A DNA stretch of 64,000 nucleotides, taken from Salinarimonas sp. (GTDB taxonomy: Bacteria; Pseudomonadota; Alphaproteobacteria; Rhizobiales; Beijerinckiaceae). Location of the stretch: NCBI RefSeq assembly GCF_040111675.1, contig NZ_CP157794.1:5123501-5187500 (forward strand), in the 5' to 3' direction. The first letter of the stretch is position 1; every line of letters starts with the position of its first letter. The position numbers and the translations under genes are program-made. The notes under the pieces are model-generated. The model saw only the letters and a program-made list of their open reading frames with translations, had not been told where the DNA came from and did no database searches. Below, piece after piece: positions 25,858-33,347 of this stretch.

Positions 25858-26943
25858 TCACCCAGCCTCGCGGTGTTCCTCCTCCGCGGCCGCGTCCACC
25901 GGGAAGCGCAGGCTCACCCGCGTGCCCGGATGGGCCGCATCGAACTCCAGGCCGGATTGCAGCGTCGAGGCCATGGTCTTGATGATGCGCGTGCCGAGCC
26001 CGCTGCCGGAGGCGGGCTCGTCGCCGCGCCAGCCGGCGCCGTCGTCCTCGACCACGAGGCGGGCCGCGCCGTTCTCGCGCACGAGGATGACGCGCACCTC
26101 GCCGCCCTCGCCGGCGGGATAGGCGTATTTCACCGCGTTGATGACGAGCTCCGCCACGATGACGCCGAGCGAGACGGCCTTGTCGGTAGGCATGGGGATG
26201 GTCTCGGCCGAGACCTTGAGCACGTGCGATTCGCCCTGCGCCTGCATGGCGGCCGCGAGCTCCTCGATCAGCCCGCGCAGATAGGCGTCCATCGAGACGG
26301 CGCGGATGTCGGGCGAGGTGTAGAGCCGGCGATGGATCTGCGCGATCGCCGTGATGCGCGACTGCGTCTCCACCAGCACCGCCCGGGCACTCGGCTCCTC
26401 CGTGACGGCCTTCTGCATGGAGACGAGCGAGGAGACGAGCTGCAGGGAATTCGCCACGCGATGGTTCACCTCGCGCAGCAGCATCTCGGCGCGGTCGCGC
26501 TGCTCGCGGACCTCGCGCTCGGCCGCCTCCTTGGCGCGGCGCACGCATTCCTTGGCCACCGCCTGCTCGATCGATGCGAGGAGGAGATCGAAGAAGGCCC
26601 CGCCGACGTCCTTGACGATGTAGTCGGCCGCGCCGGCCTTCAATGCGGCGACGGCGATGCGGCCCTCGTCGGCGCCGGTGACGTAGACCACGGGCGGCGG
26701 ATCGGGGAGGGCCCGGATCTCCGAGAGGACCTCGAGGCCCTCCTTCCCCGGCATGAAGTGGTCGAGGGCGACCACGTCGAAGCCGCCCTGCGCCAGCCTG
26801 GCGACGCCGTCGTCGCCACCCATCGCGAAGACCACCTCGATACCTTTGCGCGCCAGCGTGCGCTCGACCAATCGGCCGAAGGCCGGGTCGTCGTCGATGT
26901 AGAGGAGGCGCCTGCCTCCGAGAGTCTCCGGCACGGTCGTCAC
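25858..26943 (-). CDS. Receiver domain fused to HisKA_2-type histidine kinase
   Basis: 361 residues, ATG 26943. Residues 10-130 are a CheY-like receiver: acidic pocket IDDD at 16-19, phosphorylatable D61 in ALDHFMPGKEG, and the conserved lysine in DYIVKDVGG. A short coiled coil (AKEAAEREVREQRDRAEMLL) leads to a HisKA_2/HWE-type dimerisation helix with the phospho-accepting histidine in EVNHRVANSLQLVSSL. The ATPase domain has AELVINAVKYAYP and VEDDGAGW. There is no DNA-binding output. As last gene of the three-gene unit it would be controlled by phosphorylation and pass phosphate to another regulator. Confidence 0.92.
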   Translation of the reverse strand: MTTVPETLGGRRLLYIDDDPAFGRLVERTLARKGIEVVFAMGGDDGVARLAQGGFDVVALDHFMPGKEGLEVLSEIRALPDPPPVVYVTGADEGRIAVAALKAGAADYIVKDVGGAFFDLLLASIEQAVAKECVRRAKEAAEREVREQRDRAEMLLREVNHRVANSLQLVSSLVSMQKAVTEEPSARAVLVETQSRITAIAQIHRRLYTSPDIRAVSMDAYLRGLIEELAAAMQAQGESHVLKVSAETIPMPTDKAVSLGVIVAELVINAVKYAYPAGEGGEVRVILVRENGAARLVVEDDGAGWRGDEPASGSGLGTRIIKTMASTLQSGLEFDAAHPGTRVSLRFPVDAAAEEEHREAG

Positions 26944-27365
26944 GCTTCGGGCACCTGCATCACGGACAGGAACAGGCCCAGCTGCCGGATGGCCTGGGCG
27001 AAGGTCTCGTACTCCACCGGCTTTGTGATGTACACGTTGCAGCCGAGATCGTAGCAGCGCTGAATCTCGCGCTGGTCGTCGGTCGTCGTTAAGACGATCA
27101 CCGGCGCCCGCTTGAGCCGGTCGTCGGCCTTGAGCTTGGCCAGGATGTCGATGCCGCTCATGTCGGGCAGATTGAGGTCGAGGAGCACGAGGAGCGGCCC
27201 GTTGGCGCGCACCTCCTCCTGGAACATGTGCCCCAGCGCCGAGGTCCCGTCGACGAAATGCCGGATCTCGTTGTTCACGCCCGCGCGGCGAACGTTCTTC
27301 TCGATGAGGCGCGCATGGCCCTCGTCGTCCTCGACCATCACGATGGTGACGGGCTGCGCACTCAT
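26940..27365 (-). CDS. Single-domain (Rcp1/CheY-like) response regulator
   Basis: 141 residues, ATG 27365. Only a receiver domain is present: acidic pair in MVEDDEGHARL, phosphorylation site D63 in LLDLNLPDMSG, conserved threonine in VLTTTDD, and lysine in YITKPVEY. It resembles the small regulators coded next to phytochrome-like and CHASE kinases (Rcp1 type). It overlaps both neighbours by four bases (27362-27365 and 26940-26943), so kinase, receiver and second kinase are translationally coupled. It is probably the shuttle between the two kinases. Confidence 0.92.
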   Translation of the reverse strand: MSAQPVTIVMVEDDEGHARLIEKNVRRAGVNNEIRHFVDGTSALGHMFQEEVRANGPLLVLLDLNLPDMSGIDILAKLKADDRLKRAPVIVLTTTDDQREIQRCYDLGCNVYITKPVEYETFAQAIRQLGLFLSVMQVPEA

Positions 27366-29395
27366 GCGGCTTCCTCTTCTTCGTGCTTGGGACCCTGCGA
27401 CACGTCCTCGATGATCTTGGGCAGGGTGAGCGTGAATGTCGAGCCCTCGCCCGGGGTGGAGGCGACCTCGACGGTGCCGCCGAGCCGGCGCACGAGGGCG
27501 CGGGTGTGGGCGAGGCCGATGCCCTCGCCCGCCACGTCCTGGCGCCCGGCCCGCCGGAACAGGTCGAAGATGCGCTCGAAGTCGCCGGGCTCGATACCCC
27601 GGCCGTTGTCGGCGACGACGAAGCGCACGAGGGGCCCCGCGTCCTCCGCGGTGAGGCTGACGCGGCCGGGTCGGTCGGGCCTGAGATACTTCACCGCGTT
27701 CTCGACGAGATTCCCGAAGATCTGCTCGAGCGCCAGCCGGTCCGAGACGAGGCTGGGGAGGTCACCGACGACGAGCTCCGCCTCGCGCTCGACGAGCTGA
27801 TGGGTGAGGCTCTCCCGCAGCGTCTCGACGAGCGCTTGCATGTCGACGGGCTCCGGGACGAGCACGCGCCGGCCCTCGCGCGACAGCTTGAGAATGGCGT
27901 TGATCAGCCGATCCATCTTCTGCGTCGAGGCGCGAATGAAGCCGAGCGCCTCCGGCAGGTCGGTCTCGACCGCGAGGCGGACGTCCTCGGTGACGAGATC
28001 GGGCGCCCTCTCCCCGACCGCGGCCAGGAACGACTCGATCTCGCTGCGCACGCTCTCGAGCTCGCTGGTGAAGCCCATCACGTTGACGAGCGGCGCCCGC
28101 AGGTCGTGGCTGACGATATAGGCGAAGCGCTGGATCTCCTCGTTCGCCGCCGAGAGCTCGGCGGTGCGGGCCTGGACCGCGCGCTCCAGGTTGACGTTGA
28201 GATCCGCGAGCCGGGCGCGGGCCCGCTCCAGCTGGGCCGTCCGCCGCTCGACCCGGTGCTCCAGCGTATGATTGAGCTCCTCGACATCCGCGCGGGCGGC
28301 CTCTGCCGCATCCACGGCGCGGGCCTGGCGGACACTGGCTCCCGTCAGCATGCCCGTCGCCACGAGGCCGGCGATGAAGATGAAGGGCGTGAACACCCGG
28401 GGCGAGGCGGCCTCGAACACGTCCGTCGTCTCCAGGACCACGGTCCAGGGCTGGTCGGCGATCGTCACGCGCTCGGCGGTGCGAAAGCCGAGGCGCCCGC
28501 GATCGAAGGTCTCGCCGGTGCGATAGAGCAGGTTCTCCGGGTCGGCGCTCTCGCCGTCGTAGACCGCGTAGTCGAGCTCGCCGCCGCGGCCCTGGGCCAG
28601 CGCCCGGTCGAACAGGTTGCGGGCGCGGAACGGGGCGTAGACGTAGCCCTCGAGCCGACGGCGGCGTTCCTCCACGGTGCCGGGTATCGCGCCACCCTCG
28701 AAGACGGGGAGGTAGATCAGGAACCCGGGCTGGACGTCCTCGTCGGTTTCCTGGACGAGGGTGACCCGCCCCGACGCGGTGGAGAGGCCACGATCGCGCG
28801 CCCGGACCATGGCCTCGCGCCGCACCGCCTCCGAGGTCATGTCGAAGCCGAGCGCGGCCCGGTTCCGCTCGTCCTCGGGCTCGAGATAGACGATCGCCGT
28901 GCGCAGGCTTGCGTCGCCCGCGGCGTCGTCCTCCGGCGGCCAGACCCGGAAGGCCTCGCGGCCTTCCGCGCGCGCCGACGCCTCGAGGTCCGCTTCGCCG
29001 CCGGGCTCGATCACGGTGGCGTAGCCGACGCCTTGGACGCCGGGATATTCCTCGTCGAGGCGGAGCCGCTGCACGAACGCCCCGAAATCGGCGCGGTCGA
29101 CACTCTCCTCGGCGGCGAAATGCGCAGCCACGCCGCGCAACAGCCCGACATAGAGCGCCATGCGCTCGTCGATGGAGATGACGCGCTGGACCACGAGCGA
29201 CTGGAAGCGCTGCGCATCGCGCTCGGACGCGATGCGGTCGTACTGGACGCCGACGACGAGGGTGCTCAGGATCCCGATGGCGAAGACCGCCGCCGGGGTG
29301 ATGAAGCTCCGCCGCCGCAAGAACGCCAGACGAGAGGAAATGCCGTTGGAGCCGCGGCCGTCGTCTTGCCGGCGCGCCGCGTCGTGATCGCTCAT
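27362..29395 (-). CDS. CHASE-domain sensor histidine kinase
   Basis: 677 residues from ATG 29395; the frame is open to 29521 but that part runs over a parS site. A membrane helix at about 30-50 is followed by an extracytoplasmic CHASE domain (about 65-290), with the hallmark EYPGVQGVGYATVIEPG and EGREAFRVWP segments. A second helix lies near 325-345. A long coiled coil (about 350-415) joins it to the HisKA domain, with H430 in FAYIVSHDLRAPLVN. The ATPase domain has NLVENAVKYLRP, DNGRGI and GEGIGLAHTRALV. CHASE domains bind small extracellular ligands; the ligand is unknown. It is first gene of the three-gene signalling unit. Confidence 0.92.
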   Translation of the reverse strand: MSDHDAARRQDDGRGSNGISSRLAFLRRRSFITPAAVFAIGILSTLVVGVQYDRIASERDAQRFQSLVVQRVISIDERMALYVGLLRGVAAHFAAEESVDRADFGAFVQRLRLDEEYPGVQGVGYATVIEPGGEADLEASARAEGREAFRVWPPEDDAAGDASLRTAIVYLEPEDERNRAALGFDMTSEAVRREAMVRARDRGLSTASGRVTLVQETDEDVQPGFLIYLPVFEGGAIPGTVEERRRRLEGYVYAPFRARNLFDRALAQGRGGELDYAVYDGESADPENLLYRTGETFDRGRLGFRTAERVTIADQPWTVVLETTDVFEAASPRVFTPFIFIAGLVATGMLTGASVRQARAVDAAEAARADVEELNHTLEHRVERRTAQLERARARLADLNVNLERAVQARTAELSAANEEIQRFAYIVSHDLRAPLVNVMGFTSELESVRSEIESFLAAVGERAPDLVTEDVRLAVETDLPEALGFIRASTQKMDRLINAILKLSREGRRVLVPEPVDMQALVETLRESLTHQLVEREAELVVGDLPSLVSDRLALEQIFGNLVENAVKYLRPDRPGRVSLTAEDAGPLVRFVVADNGRGIEPGDFERIFDLFRRAGRQDVAGEGIGLAHTRALVRRLGGTVEVASTPGEGSTFTLTLPKIIEDVSQGPKHEEEEAA

Positions 29396-29502
29396 GGAGA
29401 GGTGATCTCTTGATCTTGGTCCCGAGTCGCCTGGTGCTGGACGCACCTGCGCCCGGGGACAACGCGCGACCCCGGGCGGAGTTCCCGACCCTCGCCGCGA
29501 CA

Positions 29503-29518
29503 TGTTCCACGTGAAACA
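29503..29518. promoter_or_regulatory. Second parS site
   Basis: TGTTCCACGTGAAACA matches parS except for one base, C for T at the fifth position, which is tolerated in natural sites. It lies in the 313-base gene-free interval 29396-29708, between the CHASE kinase start and the next rightward gene, about 7 kb from the parS in rsmG. The rest of that interval shows no gene or clear promoter. Confidence 0.85.
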
Positions 29519-29708
29519 CACGGACGCGGGGCAGGCGGAGGGGCAGGGGGAAGGGGCGCCCCATCGCCAACGGAAGGGCTAGGCAAGCGCCGCCGCGGGT
29601 CCTAGGGTCGACGACAGCGCTGCTGCACGAGCCCTGTGGCGATCGTGTGGCGCGCCCCTCCTTCCCGCGCGATCCGCGCCCTCCGCGAAGCCGACGAGAG
29701 TCTCCGCC

Positions 29709-29855
29709 GTGCCGACGCTGTTCCGTCTCGTGTTCATCCTCGCGATCCTCGCAGGCCTCGTCTATGCCGGCATGTGGGCGCTGGCCCTGTTCGTCGAGCC
29801 CGAGACGCGCGAGATCACCACCACCGTTCCCCCCTCGCGGCTCGCTCCGCGATGA
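29709..29855 (+). CDS. Small membrane protein upstream of xerD
   Basis: 48 residues from GTG 29709. It has a single hydrophobic helix at about 3-26 (LFRLVFILAILAGLVYAGMW) followed by a short polar tail FVEPETREITTTVPPSRLAP. Its stop overlaps the xerD ATG by four bases (29852-29855), a translational-coupling arrangement that supports its reality. I recall similar short proteins before xerD in related Hyphomicrobiales. No function is known. Confidence 0.7.
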   Translation: MPTLFRLVFILAILAGLVYAGMWALALFVEPETREITTTVPPSRLAPR

Positions 29856-30805
29856 ACGCCCGCCCGGCTGCGGATCGCCGCCTCGTCGGATCGTTCCTCG
29901 ACATGCTGGTGGCCGAGCGGGGCGCGGCCGACAACACGCTCGCCGCCTATCGTCGCGACCTCGACGACTACGCCGACTACCTCGCCGAGACCGGGACCGC
30001 CGCCTCCGAGGCCGACGCGGACACGGTACGCGGCTTCCTCGCCTCAATCGCCGAGCGCGGGTTGAAGGCCTCCTCCGCCGCGCGCCGGCTGTCGGCCGTG
30101 CGGCAGTTCCATCGCTTCCTCTTCCTCGAAGGTCACGCCGCCCAGGACCCGACCGCGACCGTCGACGGTCCGAAGCAGGCACGCCCTCTGCCGAAGACGC
30201 TCTCGGTCGCAGAGGTCGACCGGCTGCTGGCGGCCGCCGCGGAAAGCGCCGCGCAGGCCGACCAGCCCCCCAGGGCGTGGCTGCGCGCCTTGCGCATGCG
30301 CTGCCTCCTGGAGATGCTCTATGCCACGGGCCTGCGCGTATCGGAGCTCGTCGCCCTCCCGCGCGCGGCCGCCCGGACGCGCGAGCGCGCCCTCGTGATC
30401 CGCGGCAAGGGCGGCAAGGAGCGGCTCGTCCCCGTGACCGAACCCGCCCGCGAGGCGGCCGAGGCCTATCTGGTGGTCCTCGAGGCGCACGGGCCCGGCG
30501 GGCCGTGGCTGTTCCCGGCGGATTCGGAGAGCGGCCACCTCACGCGTCAGGCCTTCGCCCGCGAGCTCAAGGCGCTCGCCGGGGCGGCCGGCCTGCCGGC
30601 GCGGCTGGTGAGCCCGCACGTGCTGCGCCACGCCTTCGCCAGCCATCTCCTGCAGAACGGCGCCGACCTTCGCGTCATCCAGGAACTCCTCGGCCACGCC
30701 GACATCGCCACGACGCAGATCTATACGCACGTGCTGGACGAGCGTGTCGCAGCCATGGTGCGAGACCTGCACCCCCTCACGGACGGGCGATCGGGAGAGG
30801 ACTGA
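29852..30805 (+). CDS. xerD: Site-specific tyrosine recombinase XerD
   Basis: 317 residues, ATG 29852. With XerC it resolves chromosome dimers at dif. The N-terminal SAM-like core-binding domain (about 10-100) includes NTLAAYRRDLDDYADYL and SSAARRLSAVRQFHRFL. The catalytic residues are all present: R in YATGLRVSEL, K in IRGKGGKERLVPV, the HxxR of SPHVLRHAFASHLL, H in LLGHADIATTQ, and the nucleophile Y in IYTHV. It converges on fliQ. XerC is not in the window. Confidence 0.95.
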   Translation: MNARPAADRRLVGSFLDMLVAERGAADNTLAAYRRDLDDYADYLAETGTAASEADADTVRGFLASIAERGLKASSAARRLSAVRQFHRFLFLEGHAAQDPTATVDGPKQARPLPKTLSVAEVDRLLAAAAESAAQADQPPRAWLRALRMRCLLEMLYATGLRVSELVALPRAAARTRERALVIRGKGGKERLVPVTEPAREAAEAYLVVLEAHGPGGPWLFPADSESGHLTRQAFARELKALAGAAGLPARLVSPHVLRHAFASHLLQNGADLRVIQELLGHADIATTQIYTHVLDERVAAMVRDLHPLTDGRSGED

Positions 30806-30823
30806 GCGCAGGACGAACGCCAC

Positions 30824-31090
30824 TCAGAACCCCGTCTCGATCTTCGCGTACATGTGCTCGGTGAAGCTGAACAGCTGCGCCCCCATGAAGGGCGCCGTCA
30901 CCAGGATCATCAGGAGGATGGCGACGATCTTCGGGATGAAGGTCAGCGTCATCTCCTGGACCTGGGTGAGAGCCTGCATCAAGGCGATGGCGATGCCCAC
31001 CGCCATGGCGACCCCCACCGACGGCCCGGAGGCGACGATGACGGTCCAGATGGCTTCCTGGACCATGTCGAGGGCGTCGACGGCGTTCAT
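30824..31090 (-). CDS. fliQ: Flagellar export apparatus protein FliQ
   Basis: 88 residues, ATG 31090. It is a two-helix membrane component of the flagellar type III export gate. Hydrophobic helices lie at about 17-39 and 51-73; the family core is VGIAIALMQALTQVQEMTLTF followed by PKIVAILL. Length is standard. It overlaps flgD by one base. In many Hyphomicrobiales flhA and fliR follow fliQ, but here the operon ends and the next gene is the convergent xerD. Confidence 0.95.
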   Translation of the reverse strand: MNAVDALDMVQEAIWTVIVASGPSVGVAMAVGIAIALMQALTQVQEMTLTFIPKIVAILLMILVTAPFMGAQLFSFTEHMYAKIETGF

Positions 31091-31491
31091 CAGGCGAGCC
31101 TCACGCCGGGGCCGATCAGCAGCGTCTCGCCGCCAGCCAGCGTGGCGAGGGGACCTTCGTCGGTCAGGCGCACGCTGGTGATCTCGCCGGAGACGCTTCC
31201 ATCGGCCGAGGTGGCGGTCCGCCCGATCAGGTCGCCCGCCATGGCCAGCGACGTCGCGGAAAGGAGCCCGTCGAGCTTCTTGTTGGTCATGATCGCCTGC
31301 TCGACCATGGAGAAGGTGGCGAGCTGGGCCACCTGCTCGGACGGGTCCATCGGGTTGAGCGGGTCCTGGTTCTTCATCTGCGCGATCAGGAGGCGCAGGA
31401 AGCTGTCGTAGTCCATGCTCCCCGCATCCGCGCGCCCCGTCTGGGGCGCGGCGGGACCGGGCTGAGCGGAGGTGGCGGAGGCGACGTCCAT
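31090..31491 (-). CDS. flgD: Flagellar hook-capping protein FlgD
   Basis: 133 residues, ATG 31491. It is the scaffold for hook polymerisation. The conserved N-terminal block is DYDSFLRLLIAQMKNQDPLNPMDPSEQVAQLATFS, split here around residues 27-61, followed by a MVEQAI helix. The C-terminal part is short, containing LIGRTATSADGSVSGEI, so the protein lacks the larger Ig/tudor domains of enteric FlgD. The short form is usual in alphaproteobacteria. Confidence 0.93.
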   Translation of the reverse strand: MDVASATSAQPGPAAPQTGRADAGSMDYDSFLRLLIAQMKNQDPLNPMDPSEQVAQLATFSMVEQAIMTNKKLDGLLSATSLAMAGDLIGRTATSADGSVSGEITSVRLTDEGPLATLAGGETLLIGPGVRLA

Positions 31492-31507
31492 GATCCGGTC
31501 TTTCCTG

Positions 31508-31924
31508 TCAGGCGGCCGAGCGGCGCTCGGGGCGGGCGGCGAGGATGGCCTCCTCGGCGGGGAAGAGGCCGCGGAGCGTCTTCATGGCGTCGAGCCTGCG
31601 CCCGGCCTCCATCTGGCCGCGCACGGCGAGGAGCCCGTCGAGGATCTCCCGGCTCGCGAAGGTCCGCAAAGCCGCGGCGAGGTAGCGCTCGTAGAGGAGC
31701 GCGGCCTTCTCCGCCCCGGCGGGGTCGATGAACATGGCCTGCACGACGAAGTAGATCTGGCGCAGCGGCGTCGTCGTCTCCTCGGGCTGGAGCACGTGGC
31801 TCTCGAGCAGGAAGGTCGCGTCGTTGAGGATCTCGAGCGTGGTCTTGCGCTCGGCGCGCACCACGGCCCCGTTGATCCACACGCGCTCTCCGGCGCGGAG
31901 CGTCAGGCGCATCGTGCCGCTCAT
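31508..31924 (-). CDS. flbT: Flagellin synthesis repressor FlbT
   Basis: 138 residues from ATG 31924; the frame is open further upstream but that part overlaps flaF. FlbT is an alphaproteobacterial post-transcriptional regulator that acts on the flagellin mRNA leader. Typical segments are MRLTLRAGERVWINGAVVR, FLLESHVLQPEETTTPLRQI and YFVVQAMFIDPA. It overlaps the flaF stop by four bases and is 16 bases before flgD, in the FlaF-FlbT-FlgD order conserved in the group. Confidence 0.94.
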   Translation of the reverse strand: MSGTMRLTLRAGERVWINGAVVRAERKTTLEILNDATFLLESHVLQPEETTTPLRQIYFVVQAMFIDPAGAEKAALLYERYLAAALRTFASREILDGLLAVRGQMEAGRRLDAMKTLRGLFPAEEAILAARPERRSAA

Positions 31925-32268
31925 TTCAGCCCCTCGGCGATCGTCTGGTTGACCTCGATGATGGCGGCGAAGTCGACTGTCTGGCCGAGCCGGATCGCAT
32001 CCGCCTCGCGCATCACCCAAAGACCGATGGAGATCAGGTCGGCGCGCAGCTTCTGCGGCAGGTCGTTCTCGGAGCTCGCGAGATCCTCGATCAGGATCGC
32101 CCAGAGCTGGCGGACGTAGTGCAGGGCCTCGACCGTCTCGCGCGAGGCCGCGCCGGCGGCCTGGGCCTTGCGCAGCAGCTGGACGGCCTGCTCGACCGCC
32201 TCGCGCTCGCGGGCGCGCGTGTCCGAGAAGGTGTCCTCGACGATCTCGGCATAGGAGAACTGATACAT
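31921..32268 (-). CDS. flaF: Flagellar biosynthesis regulator FlaF
   Basis: 115 residues, ATG 32268. FlaF acts with FlbT to control flagellin translation and secretion in alphaproteobacteria. The N-terminal YQFSYAEIVEDTFSDTRARE, the helix AVEQAVQLLRKAQAAG and the block LWAILIEDLASSENDLPQKL match the family. Length is standard. Four-base overlap with flbT. Confidence 0.95.
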   Translation of the reverse strand: MYQFSYAEIVEDTFSDTRAREREAVEQAVQLLRKAQAAGAASRETVEALHYVRQLWAILIEDLASSENDLPQKLRADLISIGLWVMREADAIRLGQTVDFAAIIEVNQTIAEGLK

Positions 32269-32293
32269 GGTCGCCTCTTTCGGTGAGGGGGCG

Positions 32294-33343
32294 TCAGAGG
32301 TAGCGCAGGAGGCTCATCTCGCGGATGCGGGCGGTGAGGTTGTAGGAGACCTCCACCTGGGACATCAGCGCGTTGACCCGGGTCGCCGCCTCGTAGGGGT
32401 CGACGTTCTCGAGACCCGTGATCTGCCCGGTGAGGATGTCGCGCTGGATGCTCATGCGCTCGGAGGCGTCGGCGACGCGGTTCTGCGCCACGCCGAGCCG
32501 GGCCTGAATGGTGGTGACGTCCTGCATCGCCCCGCCGACGAGGCCGATGGCGCGCTCGACGATGGCCTCGTAGGCGGGCGCCGGCAGCGCCTGCGCGCCG
32601 AGGTCGACGAGCATCGTATAGGCCATGGTCAGGTCGCGGAACGCCTGCTCGTTGGCGTTGGCGGAGGTGGCGATCACCTCGTTGGTCGACACGCGGCTCT
32701 GGAGGTTCTGGTCGGACGCGGTGGACCAGGTCGCGCCCCATTGCGGATCGGCGAAGAGCGGCGCGAACGCGGTGTCGAGGAAGGTCTCCATGTCCGCCCG
32801 GGTGATGCCGGCGACGCCGGGATCGCCCTGGCCGAAGCCGAAGAAGCCGGCGAAGGCCGTGTCCACAGCCGTCTTCGCGGCGGAGACCGGCGGGCCGAGA
32901 TAGTCCGCCAGCGGCTCGACGTCGGTGTTGATGCCGGCGAAGAGATATTGGCCGTTCAGGTTGGCGTTCAGCGAGCCGAACAGGCCCTTGAGGTTCAGCT
33001 CGGCCTGCGGCGCGACGATGTCCGCCGCCTGGGGGTTCTCGCGCACGGCGATCAGCACGCCGAGGACGTCCTCGGCCGTACCCTGGATGTTCGAGAGCGC
33101 CGCCTGGCTGGTGTCGAGCCGCGCGGCGACGAGGCCGTTCGTGTCGAGGATCGTCCCGATGCGGGCGAGCTCCTGGCGCAATTCGACGCTCTGGCCGGTG
33201 CGGGCGCCGAGCGCGAGCCCCACATCCGCGAAGCGGCCGGAGGAGAGCTCCTCGGACGCCTTGGCCAGCGCGTTCTGGGCCTTGATCATCGACAAGCGCG
33301 TGGAATTGGCGATGCCGAGCGTGGAGATGGGGGTCGTCTTCAT
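32294..33343 (-). CDS. flgL: Flagellar hook-filament junction protein FlgL
   Basis: 349 residues, ATG 33343. It is a flagellin-homologous junction protein assembled on top of FlgK. The N-terminal coiled-coil segment STLGIANSTRLSMIKAQNAL and the C-terminal YEAATRVNALMSQVEVSYNL correspond to the D0/D1 helices of the flagellin family; the middle is divergent. It stands in the canonical place after flgK (four bases) and before flaF (25 bases). Filament flagellin genes are outside the window. Confidence 0.93.
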   Translation of the reverse strand: MKTTPISTLGIANSTRLSMIKAQNALAKASEELSSGRFADVGLALGARTGQSVELRQELARIGTILDTNGLVAARLDTSQAALSNIQGTAEDVLGVLIAVRENPQAADIVAPQAELNLKGLFGSLNANLNGQYLFAGINTDVEPLADYLGPPVSAAKTAVDTAFAGFFGFGQGDPGVAGITRADMETFLDTAFAPLFADPQWGATWSTASDQNLQSRVSTNEVIATSANANEQAFRDLTMAYTMLVDLGAQALPAPAYEAIVERAIGLVGGAMQDVTTIQARLGVAQNRVADASERMSIQRDILTGQITGLENVDPYEAATRVNALMSQVEVSYNLTARIREMSLLRYL

Positions 33344-33347
33344 GGCG

